The notes under the pieces were generated by a model. That model saw only the letters and a list, made by a program, of their open reading frames with translations. It was not told the DNA's origin and searched no databases. From NCBI GenBank assembly GCA_964247055.1, contig OZ176052.1, forward strand, positions 4,340,001-4,404,000: a stretch of DNA of 64,000 bases, written 5' to 3'. Below are positions 53,401-64,000 of the stretch, piece after piece (positions within the stretch are counted from its first letter, which is position 1; the number at the start of each line of letters is the position of its first letter). A program made the position numbers and the translations under genes. Origin of the DNA: Paragordius varius. Taxonomy: Eukaryota; Nematomorpha.

Positions 53401-56400
53401 TCACAATCAAACGTAAAAACACCCACAGATGAAAAATTTGATAATAATCATAATACAATAGAATCGTTGACTTTAATTCATGAAAAACTGTTTACTTTTT
53501 TGGAGGATTCCTCTAACTGCTCCTTATTATTCTCCACAAAAGATATGTCAACCCCAAATTACAATGTAACATCCTCCAATGTTGAATCTGATTTTAGCGA
53601 TCTTGTTATTGTTGATAATAATAATAAAAGATCATTTATTTATAAGAACTTAACTTTGATTGCTCAGACACTGTTAGAATACTATATTTTAGAGTTACCT
53701 AATGCTTGGCATGATTCACTCTTACTTGAGGGTTATAAAACACGAATACGCAATATTTTGTATCAAAGGAAGCTGGGCCCTACCCCAGCATACAATCCTG
53801 AGTCTATTATGACCCTTATTCAAAGATGTTGGAACATGTTAACAACACTTAATGATAATAAATACCTTGCTCTTAATGGCGATCATTTGAAACTTAATAT
53901 CTGTGCTTTCCTACGTGAAATATTAACTTACCTTATAAATCTCAAAGGTATACAATATATAATCAAGTTTTGGATTGACTTATTAATATTTAATATCTTA
54001 TTGCAGTTTTATTAAAATAAAGGAGTTGTGGTATTAATAAAAGATTTGCTCTAAAATTATAGCCATTTTTCTCAAAGATTTTCATTATAGAAAAATAACT
54101 TAATATGCATTGCAACAGGTTTCCATAGTTAACTCATTTTAATCTTAAAATTATGCAGAAATTATTACTCACTACGAATTTGTGCAATTAAAATATTTTT
54201 AAATAGGCCAATTATACATTTGTTAACGCCTAATATATGTTTATTTGCGACAATAATTAACTCTTTTATATTTTTGCTTATATAGACGCAACTCAATCTA
54301 ATGCAGTTTCAAATCGAATTTCAAACATAAAGAGTTTTTCCACGGATAATGGTTTTTTGTTACATTTAAATAATTTTAAAACATAAATATTTTTACAATG
54401 TTATATAAAACTAAAAAAAATTGTAAATTAATTGAGATAAAATATACCGTTTGAAGAGTGTTTTATTCCAAATCATAAATTTTAATATTATGTTTTACAA
54501 TTTTAATACTATTTGTTTTTAAACGTATTATCTAAAAATATAAATATATATCATAGATAAATAAATTTAATTTCTATAACATTAATTTATTAAGGTTTAA
54601 TATTTCACACCCGAAAAAATAGATTGAGGTAAAATTCAACAAAATATAAAGTTGATGTTATAAGAAAAATTGGTTTATAATATTTATATTAGGTGTTGTA
54701 TGGTTTTGTTGAAACTTGCTTAATTATCAGTCTATTTATTTTTTTGTTTTTAATATATTGCTCAACATAATAACCAACGCTCAATTATTAAGAGAAATAA
54801 AATATATTTCTTTTTTAAAACTTTTAAATGTGGTTATTTCCCACATAGTTTATGCTTATTTACGACGTATCATTTATAATTTATTAGGTTTTAGAAATAT
54901 TTCTGTTAATTAACAATAAATCCTCATTTTAAAGAGGTTTAAATTATATGATGAAAATTATTTCCAAAATTGAGGTTATTATAAAAGTTGTTGATTCAAT
55001 TACAATGCGAATTTCTTGTTCATTAATTATCAAAATATTTTTAGCGAAAAGCAATATAATTGGCTTGAATTTGGTAATCTTTATTTCTTTTGTTTCTCTT
55101 ACTATCTTTTTAGAATGATATAATGTAATATCAGCAAATTAATAATAAATTTATTAATGAATTTTCGTTAGATTCCTCTAACTTCTTCGGATTAACATAA
55201 AAATAAAATTTAAATAATTACATTATATCATTCTAAAACATACTGATTCAGCCTAATCCATAATAACACTAGTCAACAAATTTAGACAGCACCACCACTC
55301 AAACTTTTTAAATTATGACTAATTTCAGTGTTTTAAAACCGAATTTAAAAAATTTTTTGATCCCGCCAATCAGAATTTTTAAATTTTATACGTTTTTCAA
55401 TTTTTCAAAAACAAGAGAAAATCGAGAGAAAATTAAATATAACTTTATAAATGTTACTATATTATAAACTTAATATCATTTAATAAAGCGTTTTAAACTC
55501 TATCTTTTGAATATAAATATGTCATTTAAATATCAGAGAGAAAAATATAGTACGGACCTAAACGTCAAAATTTAGTCTGTTTTTCAAGTGAATTTTTAAC
55601 ACATATAAAAATTTTTTAAAAAAAATACTGAAAAAGGCATTCTATGGTTTAAACCTTCGGCTTTCAGATAGGCTATATTTTTTTGTTAGTTTTCGTTCTT
55701 TTGAGTACTTATTAGACTTTTTCTCTTGAGTTGGTTCTTATAAAAAATCCTTTATTTATACCAAGTGGATATACCTTATTTTTTTAAAATTATTGGTTGT
55801 TTTGTATTTTGAATGTCAGATGGATGTTGTGTAGTCGCTTTTAGTAGAATTTACTGTTATGGGATTGGACCATTTGTATTTACCTAATTTATATTCAATT
55901 TAATTGTAGAATTTATCTAACTTTATTCTGTAAATTGGTTAATTTGACATGTCAATTTGCCTGGATTTTGCTTGCAAGTCTCTCTTATCGGACTTTACGA
56001 TTACTTATTGTTATCTTTGCCACATCTGGCATAATTATAGGATCGCTTGGGGGATATGCAGAGCTTGTGCAGCCGCCCGGATCTATCACACTATATATAG
56101 GCCCCTTTTAGATTTTTAATACTTTGGCTCTTAGCTTGTTTAGTATCTTATTTAATGCCTAGAATTTGTTATCCATGCATGGAATATTACTTGTATCGAC
56201 TTGCTCGTTTGAATATTTAAACATATGTGCACGAGGAATGATTGTTATTTTGAATTAAATACAAATTTAAAAATTAAATTTTGGAAAAATCCTATTGGTG
56301 GCCTCAATTTTCTTTTTTGTTTTGGCCTTTCCATGCCATTAGGTATTAGAAAATGCAAAAATAATGGGGTGGTGCAAAACCTTGTTGAGCAGTGTAATTA

Positions 56401-59400
56401 ATTTAACTAGCACAAGGCATGCATATTTACTCACATTGTATAATTCTGTATTAATTCAACATATAGAATGGACAGATGAAATGTTGACTTTATGGTTACA
56501 ACGTGCTCTACAAGATTTTGAATTTAGCGGTTTGAATGATATAACCGATTTGTTTAAACTGTTTCAATCATCCCCAGTCGGTTCTCGAATACCAATTGAT
56601 GTAGTAAAGGTTTGGATTTGACTAAACTCATATATGGAAAAAACAAAAACAATGTTTTTTAGTTTCATTTCTAGTTTATTTTTTTAAATTTGACTAAGTT
56701 TACTTGTAATAAAAAATTCATGCTATAAATATATCCAATTATTGCTGAATCTAAATAATTTCAATTTTTAAAATATTGATTTTTTGTAGAGTTGTTTTTA
56801 ACTCTAAGTTGTTTCTTTTTGAATTTCACATTATATATATTTTTATAGCCATATTTACGACAATACTATGACACTCATTCTAAAAAGCTTAATGAGTTGA
56901 CGATTGTTATCGAAATATTACGCGAAAACATACATAAAAACGAAGAAATGATAAATGATTTGACCAACAAGTATAACAAAATTTTGTATCCTACACCTTT
57001 TAACACATATTTGATTTTGAAATGTTAATTATTTTCCAAATCAAAAATGTATATAATATCAATTATATACATTTTTAACCGGGGCTTGCCGAACATGGAA
57101 CCGGAACCCAATTCCTGGTATTTTAACAAGAACCGGTTCCATTGGGATGGAACCAATGCGGTTCCGGTTCCAACCGTTTAGGAACCAACCCGGTTCCGGT
57201 TCTACCCGCTTAAATACTGGTTCCCATATGATTTTTATCATAAAATTTTATTTTATTATTTAAATTTGATTGTACCACTACATATTAAATATTTCAAACT
57301 TCAAACCTAAAACTAAGCGCCTAATATTATATTAGTGATACTCTCTGAATTTTGGGCGATTCGGCTGTTCTAAAAAAACTAATAGTCATTCAAGTTTATT
57401 TATAATACATATGTTCGTACATATAGGTCCCCGTTGAAAAGAGTTTTTCACCCTTTAATTTATATTTTCAGACCTGAGAAGCAGTACCAGCAAATTAATG
57501 GAACAAGCGCGCCGGTTCCATTTGTTCAGGAACCACCCCGGTTCCGGTTTCACTTTTTTTTGAACCGGTTCCAAGCCCTGTTTTTAACACATTTAATTAA
57601 TATTATTTTTTACGCAAATGTTATATATTTATGTATTTTATTTTATAAACTATTTTATCAATTTGCGTTTTATTAAATATAGTGTGTTACCAAAAATATT
57701 AGAGGATTATTACAAGACCATTATATCAACTCTTTTCTTAATGTGAAAGGAAATTTTTAAAAGCGTACGTTACAATAGAAAACATTTTATTTATATAACC
57801 AAATAACTTATTATTTATCAATAGATCTACATTTCATGAGCCATCTTTGTATAAAATAACATTAGTTAAAATGATATGCAGGCAAAACGTATAAATCTAA
57901 AACTTTATTAATCTAATCTTACCCTATAAATATTTTTTAGTCCTCAAACATTTACTCAAACCAAATGTTATGCTTGTCAACATTCATTGAGTGATTCAGC
58001 TTCGATTTATTTTTTTGCGTGTCAGCATGCATTTCATGTTAATTGTTTTGACACTTATGATCAATATATCCAATTTCAACAGCCTAAGACTATTAAAACG
58101 ACAAATAACCCTTTTCCATCCTCCGAAGCTGTACAGATTACATCAAGTTTCAATTTTTTTATATAAACACTTTTTGTTTTAACGTTACATATTGTTGTAC
58201 TAAAGTTTGACATTTTAAAACACTACAAGTGCTTACCGTTATCAGAGATTAAAGAGTTATTTTCATTAAAACAGTTTAAAAATTATAAATAAGAAATTTT
58301 GAATTTTTAGGCTACCCTTTAAAATGACCACTAGCTTTAAAAATAGGTGCTTTTTTCATGATTAAATATTGAGTTTGAATAAAAAATAGGCTTTTAGAAA
58401 GATAAGAGTTCATGAGTATATATATAATATTTTTTAACATTGTAGATAATAAAATTAAAGATATTCACGCATCATCTGTGGGGAACGACATATCCTCGCT
58501 TAAATACAATCCGATTATTATGGCAAAATTTATGGAAAGTATGGATACATATATATTTTAAATTTTTAGTTAAAAATATTTAAGTTAAGATTAATTTAAC
58601 ACATTCTTATTCAATCATGACACCCTGCATTTTATCAGCACATCCCTATAAGACGTAGATTTTATTATATTTCCAATAAAAATAATATTAAATTTATAAT
58701 CTTATAATAATTACAGTATGCATTTTAGTGTCTGTTAACTATTATAGCTAGCCAAACTAAAAGAAATGGTTTATTAAATGTTAATACACTGCCAATATGA
58801 AAGAGGATTGACGTTTGAATTAATATAGGCATAATTTGATGGAATTTTAAAGCAATTTATGTTAACATTTGTTTTAGTGTTGATACGTATTTAGCGGAAT
58901 TTCGTAGATGCTAATGTTTAATAAATATTAAAAAAGGTATTTTAAGTTATTTATGTTAATTATTCCTATTAATTATTAATATTTTTTATATTGATAAATA
59001 GCCGTATTATGCAAATTTAGTATTTTTTATATAATTAATTATAAAATACTTAGGTATAAATATTTGGATATGTGAAAATTTAGTAGATTTTAGATTTTTT
59101 GTTTTTTATGTTTTTCAGTAATTATTAATTTTTAAATATTTTTGATATATTAATAAATACAGGTAAAAATATTTGTGTTTTTAAAAATTAATGTAGATTT
59201 TTAATATTTTTAACATATTAAAAAATACAATTAAAAATCAAAGCTATTTTCCGGTTTTTATATGTAATTTTAATAACCAACCAATAGAAAAAATTAATCT
59301 AAATTCGCATAAAAATCGCTGTATAGATGCAAATTAAATATATTTACATAAAAAATTTTAGAGGTTTAAAAGTTTGATAAAAAAGACCTATTTTTATTTA

Positions 59401-62400
59401 AATTCCACAAAAAATACCAAACCGATATTTATAAATCATCATATATTCCAAAGCTACGAAAAACTAATAATTACTAATTATAAATAAATTTATTTATGTA
59501 TAAATGTATTATTATCATAATATAAGTTAATGTTGGAAATCATCTAGCTACATCCTGGTTGATCTATATCATCATCAATATCATTGACCGTATCTGTATG
59601 AGATTTCGTGTATGTTAGATTTGCTTAACATATAAATTACGATTAATACCTCTAGGTTTGATTTCTTTTTTTAAATTGTTGTATTTAGTGTGATAAGAAT
59701 TTTGATTTATATCTTTAGTTATTATAGGAGGACAGTGTGCTAATTTCGACACCACTGATTCCAAAAGCGTGGGAGTCTAACTATCTATAACATTATAATT
59801 TAATGCACTGGTTTGATAATCTTCATAATCCGAGTGATCATCTATATAAAAATTGATTATTGGGTTTTTAAAAATTATAATTATTTCTATCTTTTTTTTA
59901 TGAATCAATAACAAAAATACCTGATAAAAGACTGGATTAGTTATCATGCCAAAGATCATTGGATCTTTAAAAATTTAGATTTTATTACCATCATTCTCTG
60001 AGATGATGAAATCAATTAAAAACGATGGATATGTTTTTCAACAATTTAAAAACTGATATTACTAGTTTTGAAGTCCAGAACTATTATTAAAATAAAAGCT
60101 ATTTGGAGCTACGTTATCATTGTTTGAGAGCACGATAATAAAAATAAAATTTACCTTCATAAAATTTGCAAAAAATTATTTTTTTATGATCAAAAAATAA
60201 AAAATGATATTTTTAATGTTTTCTATCTGCATTTTCTCTCTAAGAGCCAAATCTAAAAAAAAACACGAAAAATTCCCTACATAATATAGTCAAATAGAGG
60301 ATTGTTAAAAGGTGACAAAAGTATATCGATTTTCAATTGCGGTTGCTGTAAACCAATGAGGAAAGCATCCCAAATACGTTCCTCAATCGAATCATTGAAT
60401 TTGGCCTCTTGGCTGCGATCTTAACCCGTTCTAAAAATTGGGTGAAAGATTCAGCGTTGCTCCGCACAAGTCGAAAAAATTCAAATCTGCTTTAAAATTT
60501 TGATTTTGTGGTATTAGATACTTTTAGGCCTGTTGTCATTATCTCGCTCCATGATGCATCTTTTATATTTTTAGGATACAGTCGTTGATTTATTTTGTGC
60601 ACAATCAATAGACTACCATAGGCAAGCAAAGTTGTTTTGAGAGCTTGTTTTGTCACAGGGATATCTTTCACCTCCATAACATTTGTCATATAATCAACTT
60701 ATTCCTCAAACTTGATATTTAAGTTAGCGAGATTGTCATTAAGTATTGTCATGTTCGTTCGGATATCGGTAAGACCTCCACTAGCACAGAGGAGATCCCG
60801 AGTTCGAAGGTGGTGCCTCCATATGGAGCGAGAAAAAGTATCTAATACCACAAAATCAAAATTTCAAAACAGATTTGAATTTTTTCGACTTGTGCGGAGC
60901 AACGCTGAATCTTTCACCCAATTTTTAAACGGGTTAAGATCGCAACCGAAGAGGCCAAATTCAATGATTTGATTAAGGAACGTATTCGGGATGCTTTCCT
61001 CATTGGTTTACGGCAACCGCAATTGGAAATCGATATACTTTTTTTGACCTTTTAACAAGAATACAAACGAAATTTGATAAAATTTTCTTCTTCATGCCCA
61101 TATCATACCAGAAAAGCTTAGGCGTGCCTTGGGGAGTCATTATTTTATAAAAAATAGATTGAGTGTATTATAATATTTTAAAAACCCAATAATCTATTTT
61201 TATTTAGATGATCACCCGGTTTATGTAGAATATCGAACAACTAACATTAAAATATAATGTTATAGATAATAAGACTCCTACACTATTGGAATCAATGGTG
61301 TCAAAATTAGCACACTGTCCCTCTATAATAACTAAAGATATAAATCATAATTCTTTTCACACTAAATACAACAATAAAAAAAGGAAATCGAACGTAGAGG
61401 TATTTATCGTAAGTTATATGTTATCAAAATTGTAACAATTCTAACATAAACGAAATCTCATATCGATACGGTCAATAACATTCATTATATAGATGAACCA
61501 GGATGTAGCTAGATGATTTCCAACAGATAATAATACATTTATTTATTATTAGTTGTTCGTAGCTTTGGAATACATTACAGTCATGTAGGTTTAATAAATG
61601 TCAAACATTCGTTTTTAATTGATTTTACTTTGTTTTTAATTTTTTACAATAAATAGACTATTATTATTTTAAGGCTAAAAAATGCGCATGTTAAAAGTTG
61701 ACATCTCAAATAATCAATTAAAAACGTATGATTGACATTTATATAAATTCATGACTGTATATTAAATAATATATTAATATCGGTTTAGTATTTTTGTGTG
61801 TGATTTAAATAAAAATAAGTCTTTTTTATCAAACCTTTAAACCTCTAAAAATTTTTAATATAATATATTTTATTTGCATCTATACAGCGATTTTTATATG
61901 ATTATAGATTTATTTTTATATTGGTTGGTAAAATTACATATAAAACCGGGAAACAACATAGATTTTTACTTTATTAATATGTCAAAAATATTTTAAAAAT
62001 TATTAATAATTAACAAGGCAAAACATTAAAAACAAAAATATTTAAAATCTTCATAAATTACAAACCTGATATTTTTACCTACATCTATTTATAATAATTA
62101 TATCAAATAGAAAAATATAAATTTTGCATAATACCTATTTATTAATTTATTAACCATTAAAATCCACAAAATTCGCATCTAACTACGCGTCAACATTAAA
62201 ACAAATGTTAACCATAAATTTCCATAAAATATCCATCAAGTTAAGCCTATATTAATTTTCACGTCTATCCTCTTTAAAATTGACAAATAATTTTGTGGAT
62301 CAGTATTTTTAACATTTAATAAACCATTTCTTTACATGGCCAGCTATAAATTTAGTTAACAGACACTAAAATGCATACTCAATATTAACGTATTAAAATT

Positions 62401-63059
62401 AATAAAATAGCAATTGATACATTAAATTAATAATGGTCATATTATAAAGATTTGTTGTTATTGTTGTTATATTTATGAAAAATAGTTTTTCATTAGTTTA
62501 ATAAATAATATATATTAATTTGGGTTTATGATAATTGAATGTTTTTGCAATAATAGCACCTTATCTTTCCTCATCATTACAAAAATACAATAACCCTTCG
62601 CCTGTCGATGAAGAAAGAATTCTAAATGCATTACCTAATATTTCAAATCCTTTTACGTTACACAATGTAAAAAGTGTAGGACCAGCTGTAAATAACTCAT
62701 TATGTCCAGTTTGTTTAAATACAAATGAAGAATATAAAAATTATCAGAAATCATCCCATCTTCAACATAATATTGGCCAAGTCAGTTTTTTGTAAAATGA
62801 ATAAATTACTAGTTGTAAATCAAATAAACTTTATATTTTGGTGTGTATCATAAGTAAACTTAAATGAAATAAATTATATCATTGCTAACAAAAGTTTTCT
62901 AATTTTATTTAGGGCACAGACAACGATAAATTTCTTGAAAAAATTAATATGATTGGTAAATTATTCAATAAACCGTTATCGGAAACATCCAAATCTAAAA
63001 ACTTTGAAACAATTTTCGCCTTGTTATCGGATAGTTTGGCTAAAGATGGTTTAACAAAG
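45296..63059 (+). CDS. VPS11: VPS11, CORVET/HOPS core subunit with split RING finger (partial at 3' end)
   Basis: Exons: 45296-45310, 45334-45555, 45581-45798, 46291-46472, 48151-48361, 48930-49277, 49556-50157, 50685-51183, 52658-52855, 53130-53947, 54286-54358, 56411-56609, 56849-56970, 57941-58146, 58446-58538, 62557-62780, 62913-63059 (1459 codons so far; human VPS11 has 941). Hallmarks: N-terminal MANLQWRRFNFFEK, beta-propeller segments PIIKIWNL and FVVAKHEAIYFY...GPCLAFE, the helical-repeat start KLEIVVQKNLYSLAIN, AIKQYIKTI followed by LEPSYLLLKYM, and a C-terminal RING with KCYAC (1245-1248), FHVNC (to 1271) and CPVC (1385-1388). VPS11 scaffolds the endosomal and vacuolar tethering complexes. 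Odd points: Asn-rich insertions, 113 residues inside the RING, and no clear match for about 30 helical residues that should lie between exons 11 and 12, so an exon may be missed in 54359-56410. Exon 11's donor and exons 8-9 are the weakest calls. The stop codon was not securely found. Confidence 0.9.
45311..45333 (+). other. 23-bp intron 1 of VPS11
   Basis: GT-AG intron between CAG (Gln5) and TGG (Trp6). Its removal gives MANLQ/WRRFNFF, which matches the conserved VPS11 start QWRRFVFF; the downstream frame is otherwise closed by the TAG that forms the acceptor. Confidence 0.88.
45556..45580 (+). other. 25-bp intron 2 of VPS11
   Basis: GT-AG, phase 0. Splicing gives MITVG/YDNGCSYPIIKIWNL, in line with human ASVGEDEEGINPLVKIWNL; unspliced, the frame ends within a few codons at TGA. 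Confidence 0.88.
47775..48020. mobile_element. TA-flanked MITE, CGGACAAAACG family
   Basis: A 246-bp element with long inverted ends starting CGGACAAAACGTAAAAATA, between TA dinucleotides, in VPS11 intron 4. The inverted repeat runs for about 60 bp on each side. Confidence 0.85.
50373..50402. repeat. (TA)n microsatellite
   Basis: TA repeat in VPS11 intron 7. Confidence 0.95.
51555..51702. mobile_element. 148-bp TA-flanked palindromic MITE, CAGTATGCATTTT family
   Basis: Same termini as 41529-41696 and TA on both sides; lies in VPS11 intron 8. Confidence 0.85.
55267..56394. mobile_element. CACTA-like non-autonomous element, copy 2 (inverted relative to copy 1)
   Basis: A 1128-bp element flanked by TAA on both sides (55264-55266 and 56395-56397). 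It reads as the reverse complement of 33294-34416 with high similarity by eye. It ends 16 bp before the acceptor of VPS11 exon 12 (56411). Confidence 0.82.
57080..57580. mobile_element. hAT-like MITE with perfect 8-bp duplication
   Basis: A 501-bp element flanked by TTTTTAAC on both sides (57072-57079 and 57581-57588). The ends are CGGGGCTTG and (inverted) CAGGGCTTGG. The body is rich in GGTTCCGGTTCC words in both orientations and clearly richer in G+C than its surroundings. It lies in VPS11 intron 13. Confidence 0.85.
58714..62380. mobile_element. 3.7-kb foldback carrying decayed gag-like sequence (fossil)
   Basis: Both ends carry AGTATGCATTTTAGTGTCTG, and the arms (about 1.7 kb each) mirror each other to a short spacer near 60540-60836. 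The terminal bases match the TA-flanked MITEs at 41529 and 51555, so the outer structure is mariner-like. Each arm holds remnants resembling a Ty3/gypsy-type gag (for example FEFFRLVRSNAESFTQFL, and IRDAFLIGLRQPQLEIDI in the right arm) and another coding-like remnant (TPTLLES, SKLAHCP). It is broken in several places and looks old. It sits in the VPS11 intron between exons 15 and 16. Confidence 0.8.
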
Positions 63060-63241
63060 GTACGTTTACATTTTTGAAAATGGAAATAAATATTTGAATT
63101 TTTTTTAAGAATTATATGTTTGATAAAATCGTTAGATAACCATGAAAGCTCATTTAACAAATGAATCAGAAGCCAATCCATTTCCATTGGATTGAAATTA
63201 ATCTCAAAAGCATTCATTATACAGTAAAAACTGAAATTTTA

Positions 63242-63495
63242 CGGATAAAACGTAAAAATAGAAAGACAAATATTTTTTCTAAAAGACAACCATATTTTTT
63301 AAATCTTGACTTATTTCAATATACCTCATTGTTTTATATGGCAAAGTGTAAAATAGAGATATATAATACTTACACAATCAATTCTATATTTTACTGTTGT
63401 AACTAAGCAGCTTATATGGGAAGGATTAAGGTTTTAAAAAGTATGGTTGTCTTTTAGTAAAAAATATATGTCTTTATATTTTTACGTTTTGTCCA
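63242..63495. mobile_element. TA-flanked MITE, CGGACAAAACG family
   Basis: A 254-bp element with CGGATAAAACGTAAAAATA at the left and its inverse ending GTTTTGTCC at the right, between TA dinucleotides; downstream of VPS11 exon 17. Confidence 0.8.
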
Positions 63496-63821
63496 TATAA
63501 TTTCAATTTGTAGTGTATTTAATACCAAATATATCATATTATTTATATTTTATATGCATATCTATTTAATGGCTACCTATTAAAAATAAACAAAAATTTA
63601 ACATATATCTTTTATAATTATTCAGCTTGAGAGAGCTGTAAGGTATAATTAAACATACAAGGTTAATGAAATTTATGTTTTTTTATAAAAATGTTTCTTT
63701 AATTTTGATAATATTAGATGTACAAAAGACAGGGACTTGTAGACATGTAAAATAAATTGTTTTTAAAAAAACAAAGGATCTTATATTGATATCGGTAAGT
63801 TATTATATTTCATTCATGCAG

Positions 63822-63866
63822 CAACATGTGTCATTCCGGATTGCCAATACCCAGGACCGGCCTTAA
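63822..63866 (+). CDS. VPS11: Possible last exon of VPS11
   Basis: After an acceptor-like CATTCATGCAG an open stretch in the required phase 0 encodes QHVSFRIANTQDRP followed by TAA, with AATAAA close behind. It would supply a short C-terminus after exon 17 (ending 63059). There is no sequence match to support it, and the true last exon may lie beyond the window. Confidence 0.25.
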   Translation, partial: QHVSFRIANTQDRP

Positions 63867-64000
63867 AAAATAAAAAGAGTTATGAAAAAAAATTAATCAA
63901 ATAAAAATAAATTTATTGCAATACGTAATATCAACGTACCTGGTTAGGAACATTGGTGGGCCCTTTGTCCAATACAGTTGAATCTAAAGAATAAATAATT

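Noticed and set aside
54716-54913. Candidate for the missing VPS11 exon
   Set aside because: The translation is A+T-driven and shows no match to the expected helices; no phase-compatible splice pair was found.
60745-60815. tRNA-like segment with GAGTTCGAAGG resembling a B box
   Set aside because: The A-box-like TAGCACAGAGG is too close, and no acceptor stem closes around it; it lies in the spacer of the large foldback.

Overview
The window looks like nuclear DNA of a very A+T-rich animal (about three quarters A+T by eye) with spliceosomal genes, canonical GT-AG introns, many small transposons and no bacterial features. The evidence for an animal is a SEA/EGF-domain membrane protein in which each EGF module sits on its own phase 1-1 exon, next to conserved eukaryotic genes for ABCB6/HMT1 and VPS11. 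Three introns near the 5' ends of two genes are only 23, 25 and 28 bp, while later introns run to kilobases. Such short introns are known from schistosome-like flatworms and from dicyemids, so a small lophotrochozoan or flatworm is a reasonable guess, but the sequence does not settle the taxon.

Layout: 1-4174 is gene-free. 4175-21435 (minus) is a 16-exon gene for a 1002-residue type I membrane protein with a signal peptide, two SEA domains, about eight EGF-like modules, one membrane helix and an Asn-rich tail. 21436-27809 is repeat-rich intergenic DNA. 27810-35638 (plus) is a six-exon gene for a 602-residue disordered protein of no recognised family. 35639-37880 is repeat-rich intergenic DNA. 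37881-45233 (minus) is a complete 14-exon ABCB6-like half transporter (951 residues). Only 62 bp separate its ATG from the ATG of the divergent VPS11 gene (plus, 45296 onward, 17 exons assigned, last exon uncertain or outside the window). All exon models were built by hand from reading frames, splice sites and matching intron phases; every junction listed is phase-consistent, and the three complete genes sum to whole codons.

The introns are a transposon museum: hAT-like MITEs with 8-bp duplications, TA-flanked mariner-like MITEs, two copies of a 1.1-kb CACTA-like element, MITEs whose arms are built from 21-bp repeats, and three large foldback palindromes. The largest (3.7 kb) lies in the VPS11 intron between the two halves of the RING finger and carries decayed gag-like sequence in both arms. 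The genes do not form a shared pathway; VPS11 (endosome/lysosome tethering) and ABCB6 (an endolysosomal or mitochondrial transporter in other animals) share only their promoter region.
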